DNA of 43,460 nucleotides from contig JAUCBJ010003432.1 in assembly GCA_032718475.1 (NCBI GenBank), forward strand, positions 1-43,460, written 5' to 3'. The notes below the pieces were generated by a model. The model was given only the letters and a program-made list of their open reading frames with translations, had not been told where the DNA came from and ran no database searches. Position 1 is the first letter of the stretch, and each line of letters opens with the position of its first letter. This DNA is from Nemertoderma westbladi. Taxonomy: Eukaryota > Xenacoelomorpha > Nemertodermatida > Nemertodermatidae. The translations under genes were made by a program, and so were the position numbers. Of this stretch, positions 40,919 through 43,460 are shown one piece after another.

Positions 40919-42026
40919 GCTTGCGCCATTCCTGTTCATAATTGTGGTTGACTATGTTCTATGCATGCATGTCCATAAATCATCATAATAATGATGTGGT
41001 AATGGTAACTTCACCTACTGGCTCCAGAAGTCGAGGAAATCCTGCCAAGTACCTAACTGATCTAGACTTTGCTGATGACTTAGGAGTACTCTCAGAATCC
41101 CTAGAGGGAGCCCAATGGCTCCTCAGCTCATTAGAACAGGCTGCTTCTAGTGTTCATCTTTTTATCAACTCCAAAAATACCAAAATTTTGACAGTTAACT
41201 TTAAAAATCCTCAGCAAGTCTCTGCCGGATGAGCATAAGCTCAAAGCATGGTATGCTTGAGCATGTGGACGACTTCTGTTACCTTGGATCATGGATCCGG
41301 AAGTCAGGTGGGGACCTTCGAATAAGTAAGGGAAATGCATGGGCAGCCTTGAATAGGCTTTCCAGGATTCGGAGTCACATAGCATTAATGTGAAACTCAA
41401 GGTTCGATTATTTAGAGCAGCAGTAGTTCCAGTACTCTATGGGTGTCTGGGCTGGGCTCTAACTGCTGAGAACACCAATTGTCTGGATGGCACATTTACA
41501 AGAATGCTATTCCGGGTTCACTGTGTCAAGTACAATGCATAAATCTCCAACCAGACACTATATAAAATTGGAGGTGTCTCATTGGTTCCCCCAAGCTTGA
41601 CACAAGAACAAAGCTACCTCCACTTTGCAGGACATTGCTTTCGCCGTGAGGACCAGCCTGTGCATAATATTGTGCTTTGGCAGCCTCATTGAGTGAATAA
41701 GCATGGTGGACAGCCCATGACTTTCTTGAGACGCATCTTAAAGGACACAGGCCTTGAAGATGCGGCTGATCTAGCAAATGTCATGGGTGATAGAACTACA
41801 CTAGAACAAAGCTACCTCCGCTTTGCAGGATATTGCTTTCGCCGTGAGGACCAGCCAGTGCATAATCTTGTGCTTTGGCAGCCTCATGGAGTGAATAAGC
41901 ATGGTGGACAGCCCATGACTTTCTTGAGACGCATCTTAAAGGACACAAGCCTCAAAGAGTGGCACAGCATTCTTAAAATTGCAGCTGCAATGCAGCATGC
42001 CGATCCTAGTAATAGTAGTAGTAAAA
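40919..42026 (+). mobile_element. RTE-like 3' fragment in array unit 3
   Basis: Same extent and lesions as unit 2, plus a new stop near 41,533 (TACATC changed to TAAATC). Confidence 0.85.
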
Positions 42027-42057
42027 ATAACATTACAAAAATAGCTGAATAAATTAT

Positions 42058-42168
42058 CTACCAGGGCAGATCGTCCATGATGTGTCTCTGTGGGTTCCGG
42101 TCAGCTGCCAGACGACCAATGAGGGTGGCAGTTGCTAACGCATCTATCGTGTTGGTGAACGCGGACAT
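42058..42168 (-). CDS. 36-codon frame, array copy of 17,081-17,191
   Basis: Open frame kept, ending DDLPW. Unrecognised. Confidence 0.25.
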   Translation of the reverse strand: MSAFTNTIDALATATLIGRLAADRNPQRHIMDDLPW

Positions 42169-42539
42169 GGATCCAGGACTGTTTGCATGAGGGACTATTG
42201 CTGCTGTACTGTAATATTAAACTATCACATTCACTGTGGTAAATAGCCAGCAGGTTAGACATTTGTGTTTTTATGGTTGCTAGGTAAGAGGTTTTGTCAG
42301 CTGGTTGCGGGTTTTATAATAAATTTATTAATAAAATAAATGTGCTGGAGAGGTCAGTAAAAAAAATCTACCAGGGCACCTTACCGAATATATTATACTA
42401 ATTGTTACTGTGATCAGGGGCTAAATTTCCCAACCACGAAAATGCTCAAAAATAAATAAAAAATAACATTAAAAAAATTCCTGTGGACAGAACATCCTGT
42501 TGTGTCCATAGGATGTTTAGTGCTGATTTTTTATTTGTA

Positions 42540-43460
42540 GTTTTAAGGTTACTACTGGTTGAATTAAATTGTTTCAGTTTATGTTGGTAGAAGGTACTTC
42601 CCGCATGGGCCATGGGGATTGATTTAACGTTTTTGAAATCCACCGCCAAGATACATTTTGCTGATGCCCTATGTTCATCATGGATTGTCTTTGCGCTTGC
42701 TGATGCCCGATGTTCATCGCGGATTGTCTTTGCAGCCTCTTTCATCGCTGTGTGTTCGTTGTATTTCTAGGAGTATAAATATTGCATAATTTAGTAATAA
42801 TTTACAATTCTATGATATTTTATTTTGAAATAATCATAATTTAATTTGTATTAAATTTATTTAACTTTTTTCCACCAAATATTTTGGTTACTATTCTAAA
42901 TCCATTTTTTTGCTCTTTAATTAATGTTTATTGTTTTTGTGTTAGGGTTTATTGTATTCAATTTAAGAATAATTTTAATTAACCTACATTTTCGAAATCT
43001 TCATCAATGTCATATTCATTCTGTCGAATCTTATGTTCCTCACATAGGCCGCACATATCTTCCCATGGGGAATGGAATGAGATGTTGAACTCAGTATTGA
43101 ATATGTTGGAATACATATTGCTGTTGGCAATCTCCACTGTGGCCGACAATACATACAGTTGGTAAAACCTGGATGGATTCAGGTGAGATGGTAAATATTT
43201 CCGTCGACTTGTTGCCATACAATAGTGGGAATCTACCTTCACTAGCGAACCTATTTGGATTCGAACAGCTTCCTTCATTGTGTTGGAAACATGGTGGTTT
43301 CCTCCACGATGCTGATCGCCAGTTGCAGTACCACAATTCTTGTTCTTGTGGGTGGTGTATACCCGGGATGCATTTATATCTAGAGTCGACAAAAATAAAT
43401 CACTACAGACTCTACTTCGATGATCTCCCTCTGGCATCTGGAGGAAGTAGGAGGAGGATT
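42540..43460 (-). pseudogene. Multi-exon gene fragment in array unit 3 (cut by the window end)
   Basis: Copy of the same fragment with a few substitutions. The frame 42,979-43,437 reads from PEGDHRSRVCSDLFL to the DEDFENVG end. Confidence 0.5.

Larger units (their letters stand above)
40919..43460. repeat. Array unit 3 of the 2,550-bp composite tandem repeat (runs off the window)
   Basis: The window ends eight bases before the expected next junction, so the array may continue. Confidence 0.95.

Noticed and set aside
36536-43460. The tandem array as a pure assembly artefact
   Set aside because: Units differ at several positions each, and the junction sequence is specific. An artefact cannot be fully excluded without reads, but the differences favour real copies.

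Overview
The window is repeat-rich, intron-bearing animal DNA, most likely from a marine or other aquatic invertebrate. No exact taxon can be read from it. The evidence is several clades of non-LTR retrotransposon, a BEL/Pao LTR-retrotransposon fragment, a tRNA-derived SINE, inverted-repeat (MITE-like) elements, and degenerate exons with GT-AG borders from multi-copy metazoan gene families. There are no bacterial operons, rRNA genes, CRISPR arrays or free-standing tRNA genes. Most protein-coding sequence is broken, so the annotation is mainly about mobile elements, gene fragments and tandem repeats. All family names rest on recognised motifs; no database search was run.

Layout. 1-1.9 kb: a gene fragment split by a 5'-truncated RTE-like retrotransposon (minus strand) with a 13-bp target-site duplication. 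2-5.8 kb: AT-rich DNA, MITE-like inverted repeats, a BEN-domain gene fragment, and a 707-bp palindromic element with a 6-bp target-site duplication. 5.9-6.8 kb: a minisatellite that encodes a proline/alanine pentapeptide protein. 7-10.4 kb: a possible Calx-beta remnant, two oppositely oriented RTE pieces, a transposase-associated gene fragment and small tandem duplications. 10.5-12.6 kb: a segmental duplication, copied again at 28.0-28.9 and 34.9-36.3 kb. 13.6-14.6 kb: a DNA-transposon-like element with about 103-bp terminal inverted repeats around a 77-bp minisatellite. 15.0-20.9 kb: a two-exon C-terminal gene fragment, an RTE 3' fragment, and a minus-strand multi-exon gene fragment. A CR1/L2-group LINE (17,548-19,769) has inserted between the last two. 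21.0-21.3 kb: a SINE.

22.3-28 kb: a G-rich minisatellite, a 291-bp tandem repeat, ACCGGT-bearing repeats, a BEL/Pao fragment and a hAT-like C-terminal fragment. 29.5-32.3 kb: a second, CR1-like LINE. 32.5-33.9 kb: pieces of a possible tyrosine-recombinase-like gene, separated by a diverged satellite of about 160 bp. 36.5 kb to the window end: a head-to-tail array of near-identical 2,550-bp units that runs off the edge. Each unit joins the RTE 3' fragment (plus) to the multi-exon gene fragment (minus).

Two observations stand out. First, the array unit equals 15,942-20,722 once the LINE and one target-site copy are subtracted. That locus therefore looks like the pre-amplification arrangement, and the array units show the empty LINE insertion site. 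Second, the LINE at 17.5-19.8 kb and the SINE at 21.0 kb share a 42-nt two-stem hairpin. It aligns without gaps with 12 differences; ten form five compensatory base-pair changes and the other two lie in the loop. This suggests a structured RNA signal shared by a LINE and a SINE.
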